Positions 33,401 through 48,400 of a stretch of 64,000 nt of DNA are shown piece after piece. How positions within the stretch are numbered: position 1 is the first letter of the stretch; every line of letters starts with the position of its first letter. Source of the DNA: Symsagittifera roscoffensis. Lineage: Eukaryota; Xenacoelomorpha; Acoela; Convolutidae. Below the pieces are notes generated by a model, which worked only from the letters and a program-made list of their open reading frames with translations, did not search any database and had not been told where the DNA came from. The stretch covers positions 38,713,888 through 38,777,887 of the forward strand of contig NC_087065.1 of the NCBI RefSeq assembly GCF_963678635.1, read 5' to 3'. A program made the position numbers and the translations under genes.

Positions 33401-36400
33401 AGTTGGTGAGTAATACAAATACGAACGCCCGAAAATAAAAACCCAATTAATTTTTGAAATTTTCTAAATGCATATTTCATACAAAAACGGTTGTCGAAAA
33501 TAATGCATGAATAGGCGAGAAATAGTTACCCGTACCCTGGGGATTTTCTGTGCATTATCTGAAATTCTTTAGTTTTCCTTACATACGTTGATTTTCAAAT
33601 CTGAAAATTTTATTTCAGATCTTGATAAGAATTTGAAAATGTCACATTTGAAAATTGGATCTGAAATAGAAAACTTTGGGGAGGGTTCTCTTGCTGGAGG
33701 GACCGAATGCTGGAAAAATTTCAACCAGTCAAAACCTCTATTCGTTCCTATTGGCTAAATTCCTTTCTCACAAAATCGAAGTCAATATTAACAGAAAATG
33801 ATAATATAGTAAACATACTAGATGCAGATATAATAGGTGCAGAAGTATTAAAATTGTTCCCAGAAGTATTAAAATTGTTCCAACCCCCATCGATCCGGCA
33901 TTACTTTCATTCATCTGCTCATTATATAAACGGTCAAAATTAATACTAATGGCCTGGTTTTATTTGCTTACTTTGATATTTTCTCAATTTTACTGAAATT
34001 TTTTAATACTCATTTCTGATTGGCTGAAAATCAGCAAAAATAAATTTCAAGCATTCGGTCTCTCCAGTATAGGGGACACCAACAAATTTTAGATATGAAT
34101 TAACATTGAATAACAAAAATTCAGATCTGAAATTAGATCTGAGAAACCCTTTGTTGAATTATAATAAAAGCATTTCAAGCAAACAATAGAAATTTTGGTT
34201 TTTGATGTTTCTGCAATACACAATTATGTTTAGATTAACAAGCGTTAAAAAAATTTCGAATAACTTCACAAACAGTTTTTTTTCCAAATAAATTTCTTGT
34301 TTAAACGTTTTAAAAAATTTTCAAAAACTGTTAGAAGACCTATCAATTTTTTGATCTTCCTGCGGTACTTAAGCGTTTCCAATGTTTATCTGATGCTTAG
34401 AGAAACATTTTCAGCATCTCTCATTTGAGACTTTGCTGATTACCTGCTAGTAGCTAGCGGAAGCTATCAAATACTATAGAAACAAAAATGGCAAAAATTG
34501 TGTCAAAACCATTGCTTTTTCAGATCTGAAGTAACCAAGAAAAATTAAATTTCAGATATGAAATTATATCTGAAATAACCCATTTCTTAAGTATCCAAGC
34601 GTTATTTCAACATTTCACAACCCATTTCAGATCTGAAAAAGATTATTTCAGATCTGAATTAGAACATTTACTAGGCACGGGTAACAAGATCTAAAAAGGG
34701 GGAAAAGTTAACAAGGTCGATCCTTTTTCTCTTGATATCATATTTTTTTATCTTAGTTTGCATTTTCTTCTTTTATTGCTGTGGTTCCACTTCCTATCTT
34801 TTTTGGTTCCACAAACTTGTCGCTCCAAAATCTGTTAAATAATAAAAATAATAGGTAACTGGATTCCATTTATAATTTGGGGTTTCCGATAACAGTTTGT
34901 TGACTTCACTGATAAAATGCTTACAAAATCTACTGCACGTTTGAATAGATATTTGTTTATGGGTTACGCAAATTGTTCTAAAACGCGCCAATTTTGATCC
35001 GGATTTCGCAAACTTTGCTTCTTTTAGATCAATTCGGAGTGATAAAAGGTTATAGCCATTTGTCTGTAATTTCTACATCAGCAAAAAAACGAGAAAAATA
35101 GACTCTTTAAATTTAGCGGACTCTTTATTTTAACGAAGAACGAATTTTAAATTTTCCATTTAATGATTTATCAATACACGCTTCACTTTACTAGTGCGCT
35201 TCAATGTTTTTCATATGGGATTTATCAGCTCACCTAGTTCGATTTTTTGTAAATTTCCACACATGTTCGGAGAACATAAGCTTTGAATTCGAACTTGTGT
35301 TCGAATATGCTTCGACCACACTTAGTTCGGCCGCACTTTAGGCTTGACTAGGATTCGAAATAATTGTCGACCATGATTCCAGAAAAAAAACATTTTCGGA
35401 AAAATAGTGATTTTTCTTGAGTTTTTTTTGCAATGATAACCGAAGCCAGAATATGCTTTTGCATTTGCACCGCAAGCGTTTTTTTGTTTTTCTATTCAAA
35501 AGTAATTGTTTTCAAGGTTCCTCTTCTGCTTAGGTTTTCCATGACATGGTCATCGAAAAAATTGTCGAGATTGGGAAGTTCAGACGTACAGAAAGGTTTC
35601 AAGCCAATGATTACTCGCCCTCCAAAGCCGAGGATCCGGGCTACGTGACAAACTGGCTAATAGCGTTTCTGGCGGAAGAAAACAACTCCATACCTGAGAT
35701 CCGGTTTCACGCCAAGATCCACGACAGATCAGATCAGTTCATATTGGTCTTCGTGAGCCTCCTTGGCGTCGGTCTACAGAGTACTTTGCCGTGAAATATG
35801 TTCTGAAGCATTACCTTACTTGGCATTTGGGTCCGGTCCATGGAATGCTGGCGTACAAAAGTGTTGTGCTCCTAACTCTGGTTGAACTGGCAAAATTAAC
35901 GGTTAATTGCTTGGATGTTGACATGGGACTTCAAATGATGACAAAAATAGCGCGAAGAATGAAAAAACTCGAAGTTCTAAGTGACGATGCGCCTGAAGAA
36001 GAAATATATCAACAAATGAGGAAAGATATTTTGAGTGTCTTCGAAAAAGGTTCGTTTGAATACAATTAGTGCTCTAATGGAACATGAAAAAATAAAATTT
36101 TGTTTCAGTTTTTAGACAGCTTTCCACTTTGCTTTGTTATTTATACTTATATTTTAACAAAACATACTCAAACAGTATCGAACATAAATTCGAACAAAAT
36201 TTCGGAAACACAATTAAACACAATAATTGAAATAAGTCGAGCTAGAACAACTTTTAAATTTGGATTTTTACCTGATTTTTGCTTGCGAATCGTATACTTG
36301 GTCTCTATTGGTTAAGTCTGCGCCGTAAGGTCCCAAACTGAAAAAAAACATGTTTTTTGGGTTACCAAAAACTCGTCACCGCAAAAAGCTAGAATTTGTA

Positions 36401-39400
36401 TAGTAAATTTTTATAAAATAAAAGTTTCAGATATAAAAAAAATTAGAGCAATAAACGGTAAAGCACAGTTATCATTTACCCTTGAAGCTAAATCATTTTG
36501 ATGCTGAAAAATTTTTTGGTCACTAAAAATTGTCTCTGCACTGTTTCAACAGAGAAAAATTAAGCTTGAATACATCCGTCACCTTGCATAAATTGAGATT
36601 TCGAAAACTTATATTTGTCTAATTATCTTCAGCAGGACAATTAATTTGAAAAACCGATGGGTCCAATCCCCCTTATCTCCAAAATACTGACGTGTAATCT
36701 GTGGCCGGCCGTGGAGTCAGAATTCCGTTCTCGCGGAAAAAATATCAATTTGCTAGCACTCATTCAAAAGGAATTGATAGCGGCTGCCGTTATTACTCAG
36801 ACCACTGCGAATTGGGAGAAACGTTGTTTTTTGGGTGTGGTTTTTATTTGAAAGTGCCGACAAATTTTGTCACCGGTTCGTTTCTAGTTTTTCCGTTTTT
36901 TTTTTTCCCAAGTAAAGTCTGGTGCCTCAAATAAGCAAGTTATCTTGCTGCGAGAAATTTAATTTTTTTTTCAAGTTTATTAACGCTTCCTTTCCTCGAC
37001 AAAAACTTTTTACAAACTTCCAACAAAGTACAGAACATTTTTTTAAAATATGAACCATTTTTTCCCGAATCATATTTTTGAGTCATATTTTTTATACAAA
37101 TTTTTTAATTGTAAAAAATCGATTGTATGTAACCCTGAAACTGATCATTGAGATCTTATGCAGTTGTTAATAGTCAATTTTTGTCTAAAAAGTTATTAAA
37201 TTTCTAAAATCTGACTTTTTTGCTCCATAAAATCTGTGTAATACCAGATTTTGTATAAAGCAAAATTTATTGCCAGGAAAATGGTTTTGTTTTGTCTAAA
37301 AATTACCATTTTTGTTTTACTAATTTTTTTTTCAAAAATTGGAANNNNNNNNNNNNNNNNNNNNNNNNNNNNNNNNNNNNNNNNNNNNNNNNNNNNNNNN
37401 NNNNNNNNNNNNNNNNNNNNNNNNNNNNNNNNNNNNNNNNNNNNNNNNNNNNNNNNNNNNNNNNNNNNNNNNNNNNNNNNNNNNNNNNNNNNNNNNNNNN
37501 NNNNNNNNNNNNNNNNNNNNNNNNNNNNNNNNNNNNNNNNNNNNTACTAAAAAAGCCAAAATGACCTATTTTTGGGGCAAATGACCTAATTTTGAATTTT
37601 CGAAAACCAAATTCTAACTTGTTAACTCTGGTAAACTGATAAGCAACTTTTGTTTTCTTTATTTATTGTCTAATTCAAACCCAATTTGAGAAAAACACGT
37701 TCATAATTGTCAATGTTTTTAGGTTTGACCGGTTATTTTAAATCAGCTCTGTATACATCTTATTTTAGCTTTGATTTTAGTTAAAATCTGAGAATATCCA
37801 ATTTTTAATATGGGCCACATAATAATTTTTTGTCCATTTCATGATCTCTATCTGAACTTTATAGGAGCATCAATTGTAACGAAAATTCGACTCAAACTAG
37901 ACTCCCAGTGGGAGGAAATTCAAAAGACGGATCGCGAGAGCAAGGACAATGAAGCCATTTACAAGTATCTGGCTGAGCTCACCCCACAAGAAGTGAAAAC
38001 TCAGACACGCTTGAAATTGCCTGAAATCGAGAACTTCATCCAAACTATAAAAACCACTCTTCATACAAAACAGGCTAGTATTGCATGTCGATCGACCTAA
38101 AAATATCGGTTTTGGGCTAGCTCTCCCCTCACAAATAAAACACATGAAATTTCCTCCTTAAAAAAATAGCAGGGTCAGTTGGAAGAAAACGGAAGCACAA
38201 AAAATTACAAACCAAGTTATGAAATTCTAGAAAGGATTCAAGTGAATATGAATTGCGAAACTGCTCGCAACATGGATTAATTTAACTCGCTTCCGACGCT
38301 ACGCATTAAAAGAACAAATTAAATTATTTTTCAGCAAAAAGTTTGTGCTAAATTGGTCATTTTCAAACTCAATTATTTAAACTGGCACATTGGCACATCA
38401 ATTATTTAAACAGGTCATCGGATACGAATTTAACAAGACTGCTCGAATCAAGGCGAGGCCCTGAATGTTCCGACTACCTTTTAAGGTCTATGGAATTGTA
38501 ATAACATGAAAAATTAAAGGTAAAATAAAATAAAATATTTTTTAATATAAGATTTTTGCAAAAATCATCCCCCGCACGCCATTTAAAGTACAAAGTGATA
38601 GAGTTCGCACCTAGTAACACATCAATTATGGAAAATAAGCTTCGTTCAACCAATTTGGAACAATTTCTAGGACTGATTAAATCTCCGCTTACGCGTTAAT
38701 AGCGCGAAATAGATCGCGAGTTAATTGTCCCTAATTGGCCAAAATGACAATCTTTAAACCCCAATAACTCTACAAAAAGTGATCACAGGTGAAATATCTT
38801 GTCAATTTTAAGCTCAGGACAACAATACTTTTCGAATGATAAAAAAAAATTCCGTCAAAAATGGCTAGTTAAAAGTTCGTAATTTGTCTGAAGAAAAAAA
38901 AACCCATCCCAAACACAAATATTCTGTTACTTTCGTTACGAAAGTCGGACAAGACTGCTCATATCAGGGCGAAGCCCTGAATGTTCTTACTGCCTTTTAA
39001 GGTTTATGGAGCAGTAGTAACATAAAAAAAACTAAATGTTATAAAATAAAATGTTTTTTTTTATTTAAAATTTGATGTTTTTTTTTTGATGAAATCATCC
39101 CCCCAAACGCCATAAAAAATACAAAAGAATAGATTTCGCTCATTGTAACAAATCGATTATGGCAAATAGGCTTATTTCAACCAATTTATAACGATTTCTA
39201 AGACGGATTAAATCTCCGTTTACGCGTTAATAGCAGGAAATATATCGCGCGTTAATTGTCCCCAATTGGCCAACATGGCAATCTTTAAACCCCATAACTT
39301 TATCAAAAAAGATCACAGGTGAAATATCTTTTGAAAATTAAGCTCAGGACAACAAAGCCTTTTGAATGATAAAAAAACCTGTCAAAAAAGGCTAGTTAAG

Positions 39401-42400
39401 AAATCGAAATTTGCCTGAAGAAAAAAAAAACCCACCCCGAGCACAAATAGTCCGTTAATTTCGTATCGAAAGTCGGAAGAAAAAATAAAAGCGTTGAAAC
39501 TAAAGAGGCACTTAGCATATTGGTATGACGTTCATTGTGAGATAATCAGATCGTGTAATCGGCAGATTTTAGTTCCTCGGATAGTTAATTTTTATTCTAC
39601 GAAAACCAAAAGCAGTTGAATGTAATTATGATGTAGGGCCCACACTGAAGTTTCATGAATAATAATTGATTATTATCGATTTTCTTATTCAAAATTTTGC
39701 CAATATAATAGATTATAATTACATTTTCCGACCAAGGCAACCAATTATATACCTTAATTTTCAAAGACGATAAATCAATCACAACTTATCTAAAATCCAT
39801 TATAATAGATTCTACTTATTGTTCCGACTTTCGTAACGAAAGTAACGGAATATTTGCGCTCGGGTGGGTTTTTTTTTATTCAGACAAATTTCGACTTTTT
39901 AACTAGCCATTTGTGACGGAATTTTAAAAATATCATTCAAAAGGTATTGTTGTCCTGAGCTTAATTTTGAAAAGATATTTTACCTGTGATTATTTTTTGC
40001 GAAATGACGGGGGTTTAAAGATTGCCAATGGATTATAATGGGTTATGTTGGTTTCTACTTTGGTTGGTTAGACAGAAAATGCACAAGCATTATAATCGAT
40101 AATTATCTTTGAAACCTCAATGCTGGGATGTAACTTCTAGCACAATATGCGACGCTTATCAAATTCTCACAAAGCAAAAACATTTTATATTTTAACATCT
40201 TCGAGTTGTGTTTCGGAATCGAAAAATAAAAATATTTCAAAAACGTACAGCAAGTTTCGAGAAAAACGGTCTACAATATTTGCTAGCTTACGCTAGATTA
40301 TAATCGAATATACGCTAGTTATCTACTATACGCCAGAGTTTTTAATCGAAACTCTTCAAAAAATGACTAAAAACATTTTTTGCATGTTCCTTTTAAAATA
40401 GTTGCCTACGGCGCACACATATGGTCATTTTAGTGATTTGGGAGAACCTGGAAAAACAATTGAATCGATTTTTAAAAAATCGCCGACAACTTTTTTGAAA
40501 AATTTTGACCATAAAAGCCCCCATAAGAAAATCCTAGATCCGCCCCTCTCATTAGAAACAATTTCAAATATTTATTGAAGGAGTGTTGCTCATGGAGGAG
40601 TGAGCCTATTCCAATATTATGATCTATTTGTTTCATGATCTTTTTAGCGGTTGTAACTTGATTCCTGAAAACTACTTGCAACAGCTACTAAGGTCCCATA
40701 CAACAGGAAAAAAAGAAACGGATATGAAATTTTTTTTTAAAATCATCTTAAGTTTTTTTTCGCAACAATAACAGTAGCCGCCATATTTTGCTAACTGCCC
40801 ATTAACTGGATATATTATTCATCAGAAGGAGTCAAATGATACATCAAACAAAAATTTTTCTAGCTCAAACTCGGGCAACTTAAAAAAGTTTAAAAAAAAG
40901 TCTCTCAGCGTCGAGAAAAACTGGTTTACAAATTTTGGATTTAAGTTTAAGCTTGAACAAGAAAAGCAAGCGAGTAGGTAATACAATAGAAAAAGCTACT
41001 TCTTATTTGTGAAAACTTAGTTTTAGTTCGGTAAAACCGGTTTTCGAAGCGTCATTTAGCGCTTTTTTGGCAAAAAAAAAATTGAAAACTTTTTCAAAAA
41101 ATTGGAAAACATTTCTTGATATTTGAACTTGAATTTTTTCCATTTTATTCATTTTTTGAATACAACTGTAGTCGGCTGAAATTACCTAATTGTTAGGCTT
41201 TCGTCTTAATCTTGTATCCCACATTTTACAAAAAATGACCCAACAATTTTTTTAATAAATTTTTTATGAATATGGTTAGAACTTTCTGTTCTAGTTGCAC
41301 AGAAACCAGCAGATTTTTTTGTGTTTAATTGGTTTTGAAAGGTAACATCGAGTTAACCAAACCCAACGTTAGGTTTTTTGATGTAAATATTTTCAAGCAA
41401 TTCGTTAAAAATAAAATGGAGAAAGATGGCCAAAAAAACATTTGCTGATAGTGGTATGAGAGAATTTGAACAGATTTGATCAAATTCAAAAAATAGACAG
41501 TTTTCCTACAAAATTTTCAGAGAGTGTACTTGAGCTTATATTTTCAACAATGACCATTTATTCCAAAAACTTATTGGTTAAATATCTTGGCCTTGTTGCA
41601 TACATTTGTGACTTTTAATTTACCAAATTAAGGTCTACGGTAGACTGCTCGAAACACTGAAAATCTCATCAATTTTTGTTCTTAGTTTTATTTGTGATAC
41701 TGGAAAAAATCGTATTTCAAACTGACGTTCGAGTTCGATAATTTTGATCTCACAACCTGCTATTCTAAAAAAACATATTCTTGACAAATCAAGATCAAGA
41801 TTTCTTTGTGGTTTTGCAGGGACAGATGGGGCGACCGTTGAACACAGTCACATTGGATCAAAAGATAACCCGAAATCCAAATAACACTTTAAAAATAGTA
41901 GCCACTGGTCTGACTTCAGAAATGAATTTTCTGGACTTCGCCACAGTTCAGGCTCTTTTTGATAACGAACTATGGGCAAAGACTCATTGCCAAAACGTTG
42001 CTGAACACATCTCATCATCGATGAACGAAACATTCGCTTGTTTCAAAGCTTATTTCAAGGTGGCGTCTAAAATGTACGAAGGAAATCCTGAAATGTACAG
42101 TGTGATGCTGCTCACTTGCTATTCGTTCCTCGTGATTCTAGACAAAAAAGCGGTCCACATACATCCAATGATTCTAGATCACGGCCTGGATATGGATGTG
42201 TCGATTATGGATCATTTGCTGCTACCTTTCCAAGAACAACTTGATCAGTTGCGTCAACTTGAGAGCTACTTGGCTTCGAGATTCAAAAGTCAAAGCCCTG
42301 TTGAGCTGATGGGTGACCCGACCGACCCAAATTCTCTAGATGTGCGCTACGCTTATTCAAATGAAGATATGGAAAAAGAGCGCCTAAGAATTCTCGAAAT

Positions 42401-45400
42401 GGTTGAAGCCGCAAAACAAAGCAAAAAACAGGAGGTGCAAGAAAAATATGCCCATTATCTTGAATTGAAAGAACAGGCTGAACGTAAAACGTGTGATTGC
42501 AATCAAGTCAAAAAAAATAATGAAGAAGACAGTGAAGAAGGTAGTGAAGAAGACAGTGATAGTTGCAAAAAATGCGCCTTACTCAAAGAGGCATCAGATA
42601 TCAGTGTTTCTGTGTACCGTGTACCTTTTCCGTCCAAAGTTGAAGGCCAACGTGCAATTGTCTTTGATTTCAATTGTCCGAACGAAGTTCGTGTTTTGCG
42701 ATCAGCAGTTCAGTTCTTCAAAACAGAAGTTCTGAAGTTCTGGATCGTGGATAAGGCTCATGGAAAGCGAGATGTTTGGTCTGAACTCAGAGATCTCCAA
42801 ACGTTTAAAAATCCAAATTATCCTGTCTCTTTGTCTGACCAGATCACATTGATGAGCTCAGGTGAATTTAGCTTCAACCCACATCCCATGCATCCAAAGA
42901 GTTCGCCATTAGGGGAAAAGTTTATTATTGAAAGCACTAACGATTTACTATTGGGCTGTGTTTGTACAGAATTAAGTAGCTCGCACGATATTAACAATAT
43001 TACTCCGACATCGGGTAAAAACACTTTTACCGACTACAGAAAGAACCAGTCGTTCTTAAAAGATCTTCGCAAAAAGTGCACAATGGTTGCAAATGGTATA
43101 TACAAGTGCCTTCAATGGACAATTGACGGCAATTTGCACAGTGATAATGAAGTAATTTGCAGGCAGAGCGAGTGTCCGGCCGAGCTCTCCCTCAAGGAGT
43201 TTCGTGTTTTCGGCTGCTGTCGGGCGGGTAGCCGACTTCAAATTCGGAACCTCATTGCAGCTTTAAAAAGTAACGCTCTCTCTTGGCATCGCGAAGATGT
43301 GGTGTCGCTTGTTTGTCAGATTCTTTGGGAAACTGGAGGTCATATTTTGGACGATGAGAAGAAATTTGGAAACATGAATGAATCAAAAAATGAACTGAAT
43401 AATCCACGTGACTGTTCAGAAGATGATCAAGAGAAAAGAACTCGGAATCAACATCGAGATCTTTTAGACGAAGAGTTTGTTTTTGATGCCTTGAAGGTTC
43501 TTGAAGTTCAACTAGATGCTATCCAGGACAACTGGGATAAAAGTTTATCCCTTCTATGTTTAGCTATATTTGGCTGTCGTTTGGTTGAGTTCTCGGAAAA
43601 TAAATCTGGAATTTGTTCATTTCTGTTTCGCTGTCGACGAATTGGTTTGGCCTGGAGCAGCAAAGTGAAAGAGAAGATAGAGTCGCTCAAAGTCGCCGGC
43701 CGTGACGAGTGCGAGCTGCAACTGAAACTAGTCCAAATCAGTCTTATAGTAGTCAGTACATTTAACGTTAGTGCTGATAACGTAGAAGCCATCCTCAATT
43801 GTTCAGATCACGCTTTAGGTTGGATTACAGCTCAAAACAATGTCTCTGACAACTTTACCATGAACAACACGACAGCTATGAAATGGCCTTTTATCAGAAA
43901 CCTTGTGCAAAAAAGTTGGTCTGCAGGTCTTCGAGTAGAAAAGACGCTGAAATCTTTGCTTGAAAATGATTCAGAAACGATTCAAGGGTTCGTATCTAGG
44001 CAATACGAACATATGAATCTGAGAACGCAAAGTTGCTTTGAAACAAGTTGGGTGTCAGTTCCTCACGCGGATCCTTGGATGAAAAAAGATCTGAATCACG
44101 GAGACAACCTGTGCTTAAACATTCTAACAGGAGCCTTTCTCATGAATAGCGATCCTGTTAGGCGTCTCCCAGCAAACATAACTTCACACTCATGTTACCA
44201 ACGCATTTTTGGATGTGCGAACTTGACCGTAGGTCCTGGTGCCCTCCCAGGTAGTTTTGTGACTATAAATAAGATCAATAAAGCTTCCTACGAGTTCCTG
44301 ATGGTCGACTCTAAAACACTCCTGGTGACCAAAGAGAATTGCTCCAAAAGGCTGTTTTATCTACCCGAAAGCCTTCTGCAGCATCATTTGCCCTATGAGT
44401 TGAGGCAATTTGGCCACTGGTTGGAATACAATGAAGAAAATCAAGAAATTGAGTCAAAATCTGTACAGTTTTGGAGTCGGAATATTTTCGAAAATAAACT
44501 CTGCGCATATCAAATTGTAAATAAAACGCATTCATGGGAGTTGATTAACACCGACGATAAATCTCTACTGATTAGCATGGGAAGCCAAATTTTCCTGAAA
44601 CTGCAAAGTTTGGTTTTTGACAGAGTTGAAAAACCTGATCACGTGCACGTATTTCTGCGCCCTGAGAAAAACACATTGTCCATTTCACTCCCGAGGCACC
44701 GCATTTCGTTTTCGATCTCCGAAAACTATTCTCAGATTAATGCATTTCAGTATCCTGGCTTCAAGTTAGCCAAATCTGGCTATCTGGGGACTTTAATAGG
44801 CTTTGCGAGCGGCATTGTTCTTGAGTCCGGAACAGACAAGAAAGTGATAATCCCCCATGGCGAAATCACTGAATCACTCTCTTCCAATCATGTTCAAATT
44901 GAAGTGAACAAGAATTCGTTCCGTGACCCATCTTTTTTTGCTTACAGCGTGGACGAAAACTTCAAACAACTTTCGCCGCCATCTAGCGATGTCGCGAATC
45001 TTTACCTTGCCATGTTTCATGTGAAAACATCTTACCCTCTGCCTGATCCCTTTACAAAACTGACAGGTTTCGAAATGGGGATGCAAATTCTGAACAAGGG
45101 TCGAAGTTATTCATGCACGCCACTCGGTACGAGATCGGAACAAATCTTGACTATTCTAGAAACATGTTGTTGCACAAGAGATTTTTTCACAAACAAAAAA
45201 CATGGTCCGTATGCCGAAATTGAACAGTACCCTCAAATTCCACCATATTCTCTTTGTACTTTGGAGACGTTAAGGAAGCAATGTGTAAACTTACGGGTTC
45301 ACAGTAACAAACTCTTGTACATGTATGATGATCAAGTAAAATCAAACCAAATACAGCCAACTTTTCAGGGAAATTGTCAAAATTCACCTGTTCTTGAAAA

Positions 45401-48400
45401 AAGAGCAATCCAAAATATCCAGGACAAAGTTTATCCACTGAATTTGAAGAATTCATTAGTCGATGTTCCAGATTCATCTCGCTGTTTGCATAACACGAAA
45501 ATCATTCTTGAAGACAAAACAGTTATTGCCAAAGTTCGAACCATAGCTTCGATATTGCGCACTCGAAATCCAGAGCCCTTATATGATTACAGATACTCGC
45601 TAAGAAAATGGGCCACGAGCTTAAAAAGTATAGACTGCCTCAAAACAGAACAATATTTGATGAACAACAGATCTTTAAGTGTCTGGGAAGAACTGGAGGT
45701 TAAGAAAGAGTGCTTGCTTGACCTCTATGAACTAGCCCGCCAAGGTGATCAAACCAGATACCTATTGTTTATAATGGCCTCTTTTCTAACATACAAAAAA
45801 ATGATCGACATTGAGTACTTGGTGCCATTTTTCTTGATCTCAGAACACTTTGAGAAGTTTCAGGCGCTTGATCCTCCTGATTATTCGCACTACCACGACC
45901 TACCCCGCTATAGAATCAAGAGAAGCGAGGTTGAAACTATTGTTAATAACTGTTTTACAAATAAAGGTGCGTTTATCAATAAATGGCTTTCTGAAAAATG
46001 CAGCCGTCGTGATAGAAAGTCCAAAAACAGAAGATACCACACAGAGAAGCAAGAGGCGAGAGACTATTTCGATGAAACGAAAACTGAAGAAGAAAACCAA
46101 GTAACTCAACTGGCAATGAATGCCTGGCCCGGTGATAAATGTCATTTTTCTGGAAATTATGAACTTCTGAAGAAACAATCGGCGATCGAAAAACTTTCAG
46201 AATTGTTTTACAAGCTATATAAAAACAAAAAATTGCTCGAATTTCTGAAAAAAGTGGACACTACTCTAGATTCTATTGTTAACAATAGTTTGAACAAAAC
46301 AAGCTCAGTGGAAATTCCTGAGTTTCGAGCTAGTTTTGTTCAGAAGGTGAAATTTGCAAAACGCATCAATCTTGATCAAAAGTTTGATTTGGATTATGTT
46401 CCCAACAGTTTCGATGAGCTTGTTTCGCCCTTCGTACAAAGAAATCATAACACTGCTGTCGATGCAAATTTTGAAAATGAAGTCGAAAACAGTGTTGATT
46501 TGTTGATTAGAGGGATCGAGGCTTCAGATGCCATTAGTCAACATTTCAAAAATCGCTTAGAAGAAAGTTGGAAGGTTTTCAAAGACGGAAAAATGAATAG
46601 TGAACAAACTGTACCCGGCACGCTAGATGAAGGCACGCTTGAAAGGAAGTTAAAAGATGCGCGTAAAAGGGTACTTGGAACAGAAAAAGCCCTGATGAAA
46701 ATTTTGATACCGAAAGAAAGTCAATGGGTGAAATCAGCTTTGCATAGATGCGGACTTATGTTTCGAGAATCACCGTTGGAACTGGTTCCGCTTTTGCTGA
46801 GAAGGAAAGGAAATTTGCAACTTCCAAACGAGTATGACTGGAGAGACCTCTTAGGCGCGTTAGTGGTCAGGTGGACGGAGAAGCAACGGATACAAAGATG
46901 TCTGCAACACCTGAAGAGCAGAAACAGAGTACACCTACAACGAGAGTGGAATAATGTGGGACATACCAACTGGGTTCCTCAAGAGTTCGCAGAATGGCTG
47001 ATCCTCGAAGCAGAGGGAAACTTCATGATACGACCAGCACAGGTTGAAATTGCTCAACAGATGTTAGATCCTCCACACAACAAGAATGCAGTAATGCAGT
47101 TAAACATGGGTGAGGGAAAATCGAGCGTGATAGTGCCTATATTGGTAGCTTCGATTTATCTCAAAAAAGGATGTTGCCCACAGGTCGTTGTTTTGGGCTC
47201 GCTCCACCCCACAAACTCTCAGTCTTTGCGCGCCAAAATGGGGGGTGTGCTGGATATGCGACTTCTTAAATTGCCGTTCTGCAGAGATCTTGAGCTGAGT
47301 TGCGAGCAAATGAATAATCTTTCAAGTTACCTTAGCGAACACAAAAAACAACGAGGATTCCTGGTCAGTACTCCTGAGCAAATGATGTCCATGCAACTGA
47401 AGGCACTGGAAATTTTCATCAACGGCAGCAGCGATCAGGCAAATAGCTACCACTTTTTCTCAAAAACTCACGAAAACATTGTTCGAAACATTCTGGACGA
47501 AAGCGATGACATTTTGTCCGTTAAAAGACAGTTGGTTTACACGATGGGATCCCAAATTGTACTGGATGGAAATAACCAACGCTGGATAGTTGTTCAAAGT
47601 ATTTTTAGGAGGTTGAAAAAACACGCAAACTTAATCTTTGAGAAGTGCGGTTCAGAGCATGTTATGATTGAATTAGATGAAAGGAATACTCAGCATCAAT
47701 TCAACGTTTTCCGTCTTCTCGACAAAGATTCGAAGTCCTTTTGGAAAATCAGCGACATGCTTATCGATGATTTTCTTGAATGCAAAACGGAAGCCGATTT
47801 AAAACCGCTGACTGAAGATCAAAAAATATGCGTCAGGAAATACATAATGGCAGAGGAACTAGAATTTAATCAGACTGAAAACTTGCAAGTGACCCTTGGC
47901 GATTCTGAAATTCCACTTGTTGTATTTCTGCTTCGAGGATTCTTTGGCTTGAAAATTCTGCAGCACTGTCTGACGTTGAGACACCGAGTGAACTACGGAG
48001 TTGGAAAGTACCGCAAAATGGCTGTTCCTTTCCGGGCGAAAGATGTAGCGGCGGATAAAACCGATTTTGGCCACCCGGATGTAGCGTTGGCGTTGACACA
48101 GCTGACCTATTACTACCAAGGCATCCCGAGAGATGGATTTGAAGAGGTTCTTCGGAAACTCACTTCAATGGAAATGAGTGTGGCAATAGCTATATATGAC
48201 AAGTGGGTCAATTTTTGTCACCCCGATTACATTCCACGAGAACTGAGAAATTGTAGCTGCATCAATTTATCAGACCAGATTCAGCTCCGTGATTTGTATA
48301 AGCTGTTTCACAAACATGTTTTAGTAGTTGACTACTGGCTTGTTAACATGGTCTACCTGCACGAGGCTAAACAGTTCCCTCAAAAATTGTCGGCGACTGG

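Noticed and set aside
35433-35648. 71-codon frame overlapping exon 2
   Set aside because: Different frame from the conserved DUF6606 continuation; its upstream half is intronic.
37251-37584. Open frames crossing the gap
   Set aside because: They consist mostly of undetermined residues from the 200-N run.
41781-41819. ATG at 41781 as the start of the 2,573-codon protein
   Set aside because: It lies upstream of a good acceptor (TTTGTGGTTTTGCAG), and family homology extends through upstream exons with matching phases. The first 13 codons have no family resemblance.
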